A stretch of DNA of 43,663 bases from Candidatus Hecatellales archaeon B24. GTDB taxonomy: Archaea > Thermoproteota > Bathyarchaeia > Hecatellales > Hecatellaceae. The stretch is from NCBI GenBank assembly GCA_001593855.1, contig LUCC01000001.1, positions 1-43,663 on the forward strand, written 5' to 3'. A program made the translations under genes and the position numbers. Every line of letters begins with the position of its first letter. Position 1 is the stretch's first letter. Under the pieces are notes generated by a model, which saw only the letters and a program-made list of their open reading frames with translations, was not told the origin of the DNA and ran no database searches. Positions 23,040 to 30,964 of this stretch are shown piece by piece.

Positions 23040-23633
23040 TCACCCAGCAGGCTTCGGCTTCAATATTATGGCTAGTTGACCGGTTGGCTTCCACACTTTC
23101 AGCAGGGCTTGAGGGTTCGTTTTCATGTAGGCGCCTTCTGCAGGGTCGTGAATGTAAAGGTATTCTTCGCTGTATCCTACGGCCACGACGCTGTGCCTGA
23201 AGTTTCCAGACATGATGCGTAGGATTACAGGGTTTCCAGCGTCTATTTGGGCTTTAACCTCTTCAAGGCTTAACCCCTCCGAGTATTCAGCTTCCACGTA
23301 TCTTTGGAGGAAGGGAAGCATGTTCTCGAAGCGGTCGTAGCCCTGCCTGTTAACCTCCTCCTGTGAAACGTTGAAGCCGTAATATTGGAGAACCATGCTG
23401 GCTGAGGCCTCAGAACAATACCAAGGCTTCTGCTCCACGAAGGGAACCTTCAAAAGATGGGAGGCTCCTTCAACTTCAGCTCGGCTTAAAGAACCCCAGT
23501 AAAGCTTTTCAGGCTGACCCCGCGGAAATTCCACTTTCACGTTTGACGCCAAGAAAAGTATGGCTAAAAGTATGAGGACGGCTAGTAGAAGGGTTCCCCT
23601 TGAAACAGGAGTTTCACCACGCTGACTCTTCAA
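23040..23633 (-). CDS. Membrane-anchored C39-like cysteine peptidase
   Basis: One N-terminal signal-anchor helix (about 13-30), then a papain-like C39 domain outside the cell. Catalytic positions are visible: Q68 and C73 in VEQKPWYCSEASASMV, H147 in FRHSVVAVGY and D163 in YIHDPAEG. 197 residues. The target is unknown; standalone C39-like proteins may cleave or bind extracellular peptides. Start TTG 23633 overlaps a TGA stop of an open out-of-frame tail of the upstream gene, suggesting coupling to that gene. Confidence 0.8.
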   Translation of the reverse strand: MKSQRGETPVSRGTLLLAVLILLAILFLASNVKVEFPRGQPEKLYWGSLSRAEVEGASHLLKVPFVEQKPWYCSEASASMVLQYYGFNVSQEEVNRQGYDRFENMLPFLQRYVEAEYSEGLSLEEVKAQIDAGNPVILRIMSGNFRHSVVAVGYSEEYLYIHDPAEGAYMKTNPQALLKVWKPTGQLAIILKPKPAG

Positions 23634-23752
23634 GTGCTTTCCACTCCTTCGGGCACTAGGACCGCTGCCTCCAAAGCCAGACCTGCAGCAGCTTCTTCAG
23701 CCCTTAAATTTCTAACATCCTCGAGAAGCTTAGGGTTTTCGGCTGCTAGGGG
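23630..23752 (-). other. Open out-of-frame C-terminal tail of the upstream gene
   Basis: After the G4 run at 23749-23752 (C4 on the coding strand), the next frame is open for 40 codons (PLAAENPKLLEDVRNL... to VPEGVEST). It ends in TGA overlapping the TTG start of the peptidase gene. Its composition is protein-like, with regular Glu/Ala/Leu helix content. Loss of one C would join it to the preceding gene. It is either the true C terminus, disrupted by an indel, or a chance frame. Confidence 0.5.
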
Positions 23753-24383
23753 CGAGGTCGAAAAATAAAATCAAAGGTTCCCCTGCTTCCTCACCCTCCA
23801 GAAGCCTCCAGTAACGCTTGGTTTCACGTCTAATTCTTTCAGCTCTCCTACGTTTGAAGGCTTCCAAGTCAAGTTTAGGCTTCCAGAGTTCCCCCGCTTC
23901 AGCTACGGATTTCTCGTAGGCATCCAAAACCGTGTAGTCGGCTATGCGGAAGTGAAGTTTCCAGCCTCTGCTGTCAGGCTTAACTCTGGCTTCAACTTTT
24001 CCCACGGCCAGCTTTGAGAGGGCTTCAGCAGCCCAGCTGCCCACTGCTATTATAGGGCTGACGTAGGCTGAAGCTATGACGAGGGCTTCCACAGCCTGCA
24101 AGGACGCTGAAAGATTCGAGGCGAAAGCCTCAGCCATCTTCCTAAGTTCCTCGGAAGGATGGAAAAGCTTTAGAAGCCTTCTGAAGCCTTTACGCTTCCT
24201 AAGCTCGGCCATGGATGGAGGCAGTCCGAGGTCTCGGTATTTGAAGCGTTTAAGAAGCCACTGAAGGGCTGTGTCCACTTCAGGTTTTCCAGCTTCAGCC
24301 AGAACAACGCCTCTAAGGTTTTTAACCAAAGCCGCATAGCGGGAAAGCACTTGGAGTTTTCCTCCTGAACTTTTAAAGGGCAA
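23730..24383 (-). CDS. Hypothetical protein, possibly frameshifted near its C terminus
   Basis: I do not recognise this 217-residue basic protein. It has an N-terminal basic, helical half (LLKRFKYRDLGLPPSMAELRKRKGFRRLLKLFHPSEELRKM), a hydrophobic helix (LQAVEALVIASAYVSPIIAVGSW, about 93-115) and a C-terminal charged part (DLEAFKRRRAERIRRETKRYWRLLEGEEAGEPLILFFDLAP). The reading frame stops five codons after a C4 run, while the neighbouring frame continues to the peptidase start. The annotated end is therefore doubtful. Confidence 0.6.
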   Translation of the reverse strand: MPFKSSGGKLQVLSRYAALVKNLRGVVLAEAGKPEVDTALQWLLKRFKYRDLGLPPSMAELRKRKGFRRLLKLFHPSEELRKMAEAFASNLSASLQAVEALVIASAYVSPIIAVGSWAAEALSKLAVGKVEARVKPDSRGWKLHFRIADYTVLDAYEKSVAEAGELWKPKLDLEAFKRRRAERIRRETKRYWRLLEGEEAGEPLILFFDLAPSSRKP

Positions 24384-24472
24384 ACCAAGTTTAAGAGTTT
24401 AGTTTTCCAAAGCTTTCGCCTAAAGTAACTAATTTAAATTTTTTAACTGCAAATATTTTTAGGAGAGGTTCC

Positions 24473-24889
24473 TTGGAACTGCCAGAGTTCATCCTAACCG
24501 GCTTAGTAGTTTTATTCAGCTTCTTGGCGGTTTGGATGATTACTTCACTGGCGATTTTTTTGGCTGGGAGAGCGATTGCAGGCAGCTATGCAACCTTTCC
24601 TAAGGCTTCAGCTTTAATCCTCGTGGGCGGCATTCTTATAGGTATAACCTATGGGGTTGCCGCCTTCCTTTTCACTCCTCCCCTCGGATGGCTTGTGGCC
24701 TTCCTTGTCTGGCTGGGCCTAGTTAAACATTTTTTTGAAACAGGGTGGCTTGGAGCCTTCGTAATATCTCTCCTCGCCTGTATAATCCTCCTGCTGCTGG
24801 TTGCAGGGTTGGTGATAGCTCTAGCTATCATAGAAGTTCATGTGCCCTTCCTGCCTGAAACGCCGGAAGAGCTTCTTCCAACAGTTTAA
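24473..24889 (+). CDS. Multispanning small membrane protein
   Basis: 138 residues, with four hydrophobic helices (about 8-30, 42-65, 70-88 and 95-122) and little else, ending in an acidic tail. The start is TTG 24473 after AGGAGAGG (24461-24468). Its TAA shares an A with the ATG of the HtrA gene (TAATG), so it is probably cotranslated with that protease and may act with it at the membrane. No family is recognised. Confidence 0.75.
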   Translation: MELPEFILTGLVVLFSFLAVWMITSLAIFLAGRAIAGSYATFPKASALILVGGILIGITYGVAAFLFTPPLGWLVAFLVWLGLVKHFFETGWLGAFVISLLACIILLLLVAGLVIALAIIEVHVPFLPETPEELLPTV

Positions 24890-26121
24890 TGAAGGTGGAA
24901 GATAAAATGGGTAGAATTGCGACCGCTGCCATAATAGTGCTGCTGGTTTTATCGTTGGGCTTCAACCTGGTAAACTACTATTCAAACCAAGACTTAGAAG
25001 GTGAAATTTCAACTTTAAAAAAAGAGTATTCAGACATTAACAGTCAGCTTAAGAGTTTAGATCAGAAGCTTGAAGGCTTAACCGTAACTCCCACCCCGCA
25101 GACAGTAACTGTAACCGTTACAGCCACACCCAAGCCCAGTGAAGAGCTGGCTCCCCAAGAAGTTTTCAAGTACGCTGAAAAGTCGGTTGTGCAGATAGTT
25201 ACCAAGGTTGTAACCCCCTTCGGAGTGGAAGGCGGCCAGGGCTCAGGCTTCATATACAACAGCAAAGGCTACATTATAACAAATAACCATGTGGTTGAGG
25301 ATGCCTCCAGCATAGAAGTACGGTTCATAGACGGGTCATCCTTTGAGGCTGAAGTTGTAGGGACAGATCCGTACAGCGACCTTGCCGTCCTGAAAATTAA
25401 AAACCTGCCGAAAAATGTTAAACCCCTGAAGCTTGGCAGCTCTTCAGAGCTTGAGATAGGGGACACCGTTGTGGCTATAGGAAACCCTTACGGGCTCAGC
25501 GGAACCATGACGCTTGGTATAGTAAGCCAGCTTGGCAGGCTTCTGAGAGCTCCAGGAGGCTATCTTATCGTCGACGTAATCCAGACGGATGCTGCTGTGA
25601 ACCCTGGAAACTCCGGGGGGCCTCTCCTAAACCTTAAAGGCGAAGTTGTAGGAGTTAACACGGCCATAATCTCGCCTACCGGAGCCTTCGCAGGAATAGG
25701 CTTCGCCATCCCCTCCAACACCGTTAAAATCGTGGTTCCAGACCTGATCGAGAAGGGCTACCACCCCCACCCGTGGGTTGGAGTCAGAGGAACGGATGTA
25801 ACGCCAAGCCTTTCCAAAGTCCTAAAGCTTCCTGTTGAAAGGGGCTTCCTAATATCGGATGTGCTGAAGGGAAGCCCCGCTGAAAGGGCTGGGCTTAGAG
25901 GGGGGACCACCGTTAAGGTGGTTGACGGCCAGCATATAAGGGTGGGTGGAGACATAATAGTGGGCATAGACAACATTAAAACCAGGGGAATCGCCGACCT
26001 CCTCCTATACTTGGAGAGGCACGTTAAGATAGGCCAGAAAGTAACCCTCCACATTGTAAGAGACGGGAAAAGCATGGATGTAACTCTAATTATCGGGGAA
26101 AGGCCTCCCCCCTCCGAGTAG
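24889..26121 (+). CDS. HtrA/DegP-type serine protease with PDZ domain
   Basis: Extracytoplasmic quality-control protease. An N-terminal anchor (about 10-30), a short coiled coil and a Thr/Pro-rich linker lead to the S1C trypsin-like domain, with catalytic His134 (TNNHVVEDA), Asp164 (YSDLAVLK) and Ser242 (NPGNSGGPLLN). One PDZ domain follows (about 310-405; RGFLISDVLKGSPAERAGLRGG). 410 residues. It is coupled to the preceding membrane protein. All three catalytic residues are present. Confidence 0.94.
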   Translation: MKVEDKMGRIATAAIIVLLVLSLGFNLVNYYSNQDLEGEISTLKKEYSDINSQLKSLDQKLEGLTVTPTPQTVTVTVTATPKPSEELAPQEVFKYAEKSVVQIVTKVVTPFGVEGGQGSGFIYNSKGYIITNNHVVEDASSIEVRFIDGSSFEAEVVGTDPYSDLAVLKIKNLPKNVKPLKLGSSSELEIGDTVVAIGNPYGLSGTMTLGIVSQLGRLLRAPGGYLIVDVIQTDAAVNPGNSGGPLLNLKGEVVGVNTAIISPTGAFAGIGFAIPSNTVKIVVPDLIEKGYHPHPWVGVRGTDVTPSLSKVLKLPVERGFLISDVLKGSPAERAGLRGGTTVKVVDGQHIRVGGDIIVGIDNIKTRGIADLLLYLERHVKIGQKVTLHIVRDGKSMDVTLIIGERPPPSE

Positions 26122-26140
26122 CCTTAAAGGAACGTTAGCT

Positions 26141-26148
26141 TTTATATA
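26141..26148 (+). promoter_or_regulatory. TATA box upstream of the ATP synthase H gene
   Basis: TTTATATA lies 27-34 bp before the first possible start (TTG 26175) and about 60 bp before the alternative TTG 26208. Confidence 0.5.
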
Positions 26149-26174
26149 GGAAAGGATTACTTGAAAAAGAATAC

Positions 26175-26522
26175 TTGGAAAGGTTTAGGAAGGCTGGGGG
26201 AAGGCTGTTGTCGCTGGAAGCCCTTAAAAAAATTAGGGAAATAGAGGAGGAAGCTAAAAAAATAATTGACGAATCCGAAGTTAAAGCCCAGCAGATAATC
26301 AGAAAAGCCGAGGAGGAAGCTGAGAAAATTAAGAAGGAAGGCTTAGAAAAAGGGAAGGTTGAAGCTAAAAAAATGGTGGAGGAGGCTGAATCCTCCATAG
26401 CGGAGAAGGTAAAGCAGGTTGAAGCTGAAGCTAAAACCCAGATTTCAGCCTTAAAGGAGAAAGCATCCAAAAACATGAGCAAAACCGTGGAAAAAATAGT
26501 AGCTGAAGTTTTGGGGGGTTAA
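26175..26522 (+). CDS. ahaH: A-type ATP synthase peripheral stalk subunit H
   Basis: Right-handed coiled-coil partner of subunit E in the peripheral stalk. Nearly all of its 115 residues are charged heptad/hendecad-like coiled coil (LKKIREIEEEAKKIIDESEVKAQQIIRKAEEEAEKI...). TTG 26175 would give a nearly leaderless message. TTG 26208, just before SLEALKKIRE, matches where family members begin and has GGGGGA upstream, so the true start may be 26208. It is followed three bases later by subunit E. Confidence 0.88.
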   Translation: MERFRKAGGRLLSLEALKKIREIEEEAKKIIDESEVKAQQIIRKAEEEAEKIKKEGLEKGKVEAKKMVEEAESSIAEKVKQVEAEAKTQISALKEKASKNMSKTVEKIVAEVLGG

Positions 26523-26525
26523 ACC

Positions 26526-27125
26526 ATGAGCCAGGCTGTAGCGAAGCTTGGAGAAGAAATAATAGAGGAAGCCAAAGCCGAAGCCCAGCGGAGACTGGCT
26601 AAAGCCGAAGAGGAAGCCAAAAAAATAGTTGAAGCCGCTAGGGCTGAAGCCGGCAGACTGGTGGAGGAAGCTAAGGCTAAAGCCGTGGAAGAAGTCAGCC
26701 TAATAGAGCGGAGAAGGCTGAGTGAAGCCAGAAGGAAGGCAGCCCTCAAGATCCTTGAAGAGAAAAATAAGCTTGTAGCTGAAGCCTTCAAGAAAGCCTA
26801 CAGCCAGCTGAAAAACCTCAAATTTGAAGCTTACAGCCAAAGCATTACAAGGCTTCTGGAGGCTTCCATACCAAGCATAGCCTCCGAGGAAGTGCAGGTA
26901 TGGCTTAACAAGCGTGACCTTGAAAGGCAGAATAGGCTGCTGAAAAACGTTAAGCTTCCCAAAGGAGTTAAACTGACGGTAGCCGAAAAACCTTTGGAAA
27001 CCATCGGAGGCTTCGTCCTGACAAGCCCCGACGGGAAAATAAAGCTTGACCAAACCTTCGAGGTGAGGCTTCAACACGTTGAAAAACTTTTGAGGAAGGA
27101 GCTTTCAAAAATACTGTTTGCTTGA
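26526..27125 (+). CDS. atpE: A-type ATP synthase subunit E
   Basis: Peripheral stalk subunit pairing with H and binding the A3B3 head. The N-terminal half is coiled coil (IIEEAKAEAQRRLAKAEEEAKKIVEAARAEA). The C-terminal globular half carries the expected ETIGGFVLTSPDGKIKLDQTFEVRLQHVEKLLRKELSKILF. 199 residues. In most archaea E is followed by C, F, A, B and D; here an unrelated gene follows, so the operon is split. Confidence 0.94.
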   Translation: MSQAVAKLGEEIIEEAKAEAQRRLAKAEEEAKKIVEAARAEAGRLVEEAKAKAVEEVSLIERRRLSEARRKAALKILEEKNKLVAEAFKKAYSQLKNLKFEAYSQSITRLLEASIPSIASEEVQVWLNKRDLERQNRLLKNVKLPKGVKLTVAEKPLETIGGFVLTSPDGKIKLDQTFEVRLQHVEKLLRKELSKILFA

Positions 27126-27261
27126 AGACCGGCTGTTCTCTACCGAAAACTTCCTTATTCCAATAGCTGTTATCATGTCGGCTTTCACGGAGAGTTTACC
27201 TGGGAGACCGCAACCTCTTTAAGCCTTTTCCCTCCATACCGCCATTTAGGGCTGAAACCCT

Positions 27262-28326
27262 TTGAAGATTACAAGCCTGCCAGACCTCGCCAGGAAGCTT
27301 CCAAGCAGGGAAAGAAAGCTTTTCAAGAGAATCTTCCAGGTTGAGGAAGTTAGGGGAAAACTTAGAGTTCCTGAAGCCTTAAAACCTTGGGTTGAAGAAA
27401 AGTTTGGCAGCGTAAGCCTGGTTGAGAAACAGCGTGTTGTGAAGGTTACCAACAAGGTCACCTTGGAGGCAGCCTTCTTCAACCAGCTTAGAAGCAGAAG
27501 ACCTGTGGAGGCTTCGGGGAAAGCCTTAGAAAGCCTTCTAGAAGCCGGTGAATGTCTTTTCTGCAGGCCTGAAACGTTTACGGCAGAAGACGTTTTCGGC
27601 AGAATCCGTGGGAAACACGGGGTCACCGCAGCTAATATTGCCAAGTATGACTGCTGGCATGGCCTGGTAGTTTTCACAAGGCATAATCCGCTGGGCTACC
27701 GTCGTGAGGAGGTTTTAGACTGTCTAAGCTTAGCCTTCAAATGGTTTAGGCAGGTTAGAAAAGCCGACGGGAAAGCTGTTTTCCCCTTTCTGCTTTGGAA
27801 CTGCCTCTGGAGGAGCGGGGCCTCCATCGTTCACGGCCACCTCCAAATCGCCGTCAGCCGGAAGGTCTATCCTAAAATAGAATATCTGCGCCGGTGTGCC
27901 GCCCGCTACCAGGCGAAATACCGCTCAAACTATTTCCAAGACCTTTTCAAAGTTTACCGGGAGTTGGGGTTAACCTTCAAACGTGGAAGCGTTAGGGTTA
28001 TGGCAAGCTTAACGCCTGTGAAGGAGAAGGAAGTTATCCTGCTGGCTGATAAAGCCGACACCAGACTTTTCGAAGCCGTATACAGGGTTTTCAAGGTTTA
28101 CCGGAGGCTTGGAGTTTCCTCCTTCAACCTTTCCCTGGTGCCGCCTCCGATGGCTTCCGTAAGAGGCTGGCAGGGCTTCCCGGTTATAGCTCGAATGGTT
28201 GACAGGGGAAACCTTGAGGAGCGCACCTCCGACATGGGGGGAATGGAACTTTACGCGGCAAGCATAATAGCCTCAGACCCCTTCCAGCTGGCTGAAGAGC
28301 TGAAGAAAACCTTTAAAGCTTCATGA
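27262..28326 (+). CDS. GalT/HIT-superfamily nucleotidyltransferase-like protein
   Basis: 354 residues resembling galactose-1-phosphate uridylyltransferase-type HIT proteins. The catalytic-type motif VHGHLQIAVS lies near 197-206, where GalT has HPHxQ. CLFCRPE (near 97) and the C-terminal region SSFNLSLVPPP...FPVIARMVDRG are GalT-like. The second CxxC or histidine zinc site is not clear to me. It may act on a sugar phosphate or nucleotide. The neighbouring glycosyltransferase suggests a role in sugar activation, but this is inference. Start TTG 27262. Confidence 0.72.
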   Translation: MKITSLPDLARKLPSRERKLFKRIFQVEEVRGKLRVPEALKPWVEEKFGSVSLVEKQRVVKVTNKVTLEAAFFNQLRSRRPVEASGKALESLLEAGECLFCRPETFTAEDVFGRIRGKHGVTAANIAKYDCWHGLVVFTRHNPLGYRREEVLDCLSLAFKWFRQVRKADGKAVFPFLLWNCLWRSGASIVHGHLQIAVSRKVYPKIEYLRRCAARYQAKYRSNYFQDLFKVYRELGLTFKRGSVRVMASLTPVKEKEVILLADKADTRLFEAVYRVFKVYRRLGVSSFNLSLVPPPMASVRGWQGFPVIARMVDRGNLEERTSDMGGMELYAASIIASDPFQLAEELKKTFKAS

Positions 28327-28410
28327 AGCCGGGTTGGCTTCTCAAAAATACATAAAAATGGCTTTCTCCTCCATTAACTTAGGTATATTAGTAGGCTAAA
28401 TTTGAACAGG

Positions 28411-28429
28411 CAGGCTGGGCTCCAGCCTG
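28411..28429 (+). promoter_or_regulatory. Strong hairpin in the glycosyltransferase leader
   Basis: CAGGCTGG-GCT-CCAGCCTG forms a perfect 8-bp GC-rich stem with a 3-base loop, 49 bp before the ATG of the GT4 gene and downstream of TATA-like AGGTATATTA (28381-28390). It has no T tail, so an RNA leader structure or operator fits better than a terminator. Confidence 0.45.
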
Positions 28430-28477
28430 GTTTGAAGCTTGCTGGTTAAGTTTTGCCTTTCCTCGGGGGAGGCTGAA

Positions 28478-29572
28478 ATGGGAGTATTTATGGTGGTTAC
28501 GCATGGCAGAAGCTCTCTTGACCTTTACAGTTTAAGGCTTTCACAATATCTGGATGTTCCAGCTCTCCACACAGACATATACCAAGAGCTCTCCAAGGTT
28601 TTCAATAGGTTTCTTCCTCCTTCAATCGTTGCTTTCACCTTGAAGTCTCTAAACTTTATTAGGAGGCTTAAGGCGACTCCCGGGGTGCCTCACCTTCCAA
28701 ACCATCATCTTGGAAGGTTCACCCGCCTCCTGAGGAAGCCTTTCATTATAACAGTTCACGACCTGATACGCTACTTGGATACGGTGGGATATCTCGGTTC
28801 GCCTTTAATCCGCAGACCTGGGAAATGGGATGCGCTAGGTTTCACTTTAGACTTTAAAGCCGTAAGAAAGGCTCTCAGGGTGATTGCCCCGTCAAACCAG
28901 ACCAAAAAAGACCTAGTAAAGCTTCTACGTGTTCCAGAATGGAAAATTAAGGTTATCCACCACGGTGTCGACCGGGTTTTCAAGCCAACCTTCAGTAAGC
29001 GTCCATGCGAGGAACCATACATCCTCTACGTTGGCTCAGAGCATCCTAGGAAAAACCTTAAAACACTGCTCAGAGCCTTCAGCCTGCTTAAAAAAGACTC
29101 AAGATACCGTAGGCTTAAGCTTGTTAAGGTTGGAAGGGCTGGAGGAGGAGAATGCGATTTCAGAGGAGAAACCATGAGAATGGTTAAAGCCTTAAAAATC
29201 GAAAATGACGTAGTTTTCACCGGCTGGTGTTCCTCGGAGGACCTGGCCAGCTACTACAGTCAGGCTGAGGTTTTCGCTTTCCCCTCCGTGTATGAAGGCT
29301 TCGGCTGGCCTCCCCTCGAGGCCATGGCCTGCGGATGCCCCGTGGTATCCTCCAACGCAAGCAGTATGCCGGAAATCCTCGGCGGCGCAGCCTTACTTGT
29401 GAACCCCTACGATGTTGAAGGTTGGAGGCAGGCTCTTGACAGGGTTTTAAGCAGCGACAGGCTGAGAAGCAGGCTTTCAGCCCTAGGAATGGGTAGGGCG
29501 AAAAATTTCACGTGGGAGAAAACTGCCAAGCAGACCTTAGAGGTCTACATGGAAGTTGAAAGGCTTCTCTGA
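28478..29572 (+). CDS. GT4-family glycosyltransferase
   Basis: Retaining GT-B transferase using a nucleotide sugar. The C-terminal domain shows YVGSEHPRKNLKTLLRAF, FTGWCSSEDLASYYSQAEVFAFPSVYEGFGWPPLEAMACGCPVVSS (the E-x7-E donor site) and ASSMPEILGGAALLVNPYD. The N-terminal domain has FIITVHDLIRYLD. ATG 28478 with GGGGGAGG just ahead is preferred to the frame opening at 28439. 364 residues. The acceptor is unknown. Confidence 0.93.
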   Translation: MGVFMVVTHGRSSLDLYSLRLSQYLDVPALHTDIYQELSKVFNRFLPPSIVAFTLKSLNFIRRLKATPGVPHLPNHHLGRFTRLLRKPFIITVHDLIRYLDTVGYLGSPLIRRPGKWDALGFTLDFKAVRKALRVIAPSNQTKKDLVKLLRVPEWKIKVIHHGVDRVFKPTFSKRPCEEPYILYVGSEHPRKNLKTLLRAFSLLKKDSRYRRLKLVKVGRAGGGECDFRGETMRMVKALKIENDVVFTGWCSSEDLASYYSQAEVFAFPSVYEGFGWPPLEAMACGCPVVSSNASSMPEILGGAALLVNPYDVEGWRQALDRVLSSDRLRSRLSALGMGRAKNFTWEKTAKQTLEVYMEVERLL

Positions 29573-29584
29573 AGCGGGGAGGCT

Positions 29585-30355
29585 TCACTTCAGGGTTTTT
29601 CTTGCGAAGGTTAGGTAGCCTGTGTGGGCTACTGTCAATGTTTCAGGCCTAGTTCTTCCAGCCTCAACTTGGTAGCGTCTGATGAGGCATTCGACGGTTT
29701 CCACATCGGTGAAGTCAGAGGCTTTTAGGGTTTCAACGGTTTTCACCACCTGCTCTATGGTTGGGCTGAAGGAGGCGAAAACCCCGCTTGGCTTCAAGGC
29801 TTCCCAAGCGTTTTCCACTACAAGCCAGGGGGTTGCCATGTCCAAGACCACGGCGTCCACGTTTTCCTCCTCTATGCTTCGGGTTACATCTCCCTCCTTC
29901 AAGGTTACGTACTCCAAGACTCCTGCCCTTTCAAGGTTTCTACGGGCTGCCTCTAAGATTTCTCTTCTGACCTCGTAGCTGTAAACGTGGCCTGAAGGCT
30001 TAACCTGGTGGGCTAGGATGCTGGTTAAGGCGGCGCTTCCCGTTCCTGCTTCAACAACCTTTGAGCCGGGTTCTATGCCAGCGTATAAGACTATGAGGGC
30101 CATGTCCTTAGGGTAGATTATCTGGGTTCTCCTCGCAAATTTTACGGCGTAATCTTTGGGGAGAGGCTTTAAAGCGTAGAAGGTAACTCCAAGGCTGCTT
30201 TCAACCTTAACCCCGTAGGGTCTGCCGATTAGCTTCCCAAGCTTAACCACGCCCTTATGGGTGTGAAACTCTTCGTCAGCCTTAACCCTAACCAGATACT
30301 TCCGCCGCCCGTCCAAGTATAGCAGAAGGTCTTTTCCCTCCTCTATGGTTTCCAA
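29585..30355 (-). CDS. trmI: tRNA (adenine-N1)-methyltransferase TrmI
   Basis: Methylates A57 and A58 in the T-loop of archaeal tRNAs, with S-adenosylmethionine. The SAM loop is EAGTGSAALT (102-111), preceded by the family's N-terminal beta-barrel. YPKDMALIVLYAGIEPGSKVVEAG and DVVDAVVLDM-type sequence (VDAVVLDMATPW, near 166) are characteristic, as is the C-terminal VECLIRRYQVEAGRTRPET. 256 residues is the archaeal length. Confidence 0.93.
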   Translation of the reverse strand: METIEEGKDLLLYLDGRRKYLVRVKADEEFHTHKGVVKLGKLIGRPYGVKVESSLGVTFYALKPLPKDYAVKFARRTQIIYPKDMALIVLYAGIEPGSKVVEAGTGSAALTSILAHQVKPSGHVYSYEVRREILEAARRNLERAGVLEYVTLKEGDVTRSIEEENVDAVVLDMATPWLVVENAWEALKPSGVFASFSPTIEQVVKTVETLKASDFTDVETVECLIRRYQVEAGRTRPETLTVAHTGYLTFARKTLK

Positions 30356-30394
30356 GCTTTATAGACCCCTAAAAAATAGTTTAAACCGGAAGCT

Positions 30395-30964
30395 TTAAGA
30401 GGTTAATCTCCCACAGAGCTTCACGAAGTTCTCCAAGACGAGGGGGCCGTCGTTTCCCTCTCCCACCTCAGGATGAAACTGGACGGCGAAGAAAGGCTTA
30501 AACCGGTGTTTCACAGCCTGAATTTTGCAGGTCTCCGAGCTGGCATAGTTTTCGAAGGGGCCTTTCAAGTCTAAAAGTTCGTAGTCATGGTTTTCATAGA
30601 CTAGAAGCTCGCTTCTACCCGGAGCCAGAGGATACTCCCGGGAAAACCTTATCCATGTTAAGCCTACCTCGCTTAGGCTGAGCCTTCTCATCCTACAGCC
30701 GTGGCAGTGGCCGAGGATTCTAAGCCCCAAACATATGGCGAGCACAGGGATTTCAGCAAGCCCGTAAAGCCTGCAATACCATTCCAAGTGTTCCCTCCTA
30801 GTTTTGCCAGGAATAATGCCTCCTGAAACGATGAGGCCTGCATAGGCCTTCAGGTTCAGGGTTTCCATGGGCTGTTTAACGTCGTAGGCCACGTTCAAGC
30901 CTTCCAGCACCTCTAAAAGCTCCTTTAAAGTTTCGCTTCTGTTGTTCAAAACCAAGATTTTCAC
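30395..30964 (-). CDS. Class I glutamine amidotransferase (GuaA glutaminase-subunit-like)
   Basis: 189 residues, the length of the separate archaeal GMP synthase glutaminase subunit. Catalytic Cys78 is in VLAICLG, and His164/Glu166 are in VQFHPEVGEGNDG. The usual GHQ after the nucleophile elbow (CLGHQ) is CLGLR, and SGGPS is SGGII, so identity with GuaA is uncertain. It starts within the stop of the aminotransferase gene (ATGA overlap), suggesting a joint function. Confidence 0.75.
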   Translation of the reverse strand: MKILVLNNRSETLKELLEVLEGLNVAYDVKQPMETLNLKAYAGLIVSGGIIPGKTRREHLEWYCRLYGLAEIPVLAICLGLRILGHCHGCRMRRLSLSEVGLTWIRFSREYPLAPGRSELLVYENHDYELLDLKGPFENYASSETCKIQAVKHRFKPFFAVQFHPEVGEGNDGPLVLENFVKLCGRLTS

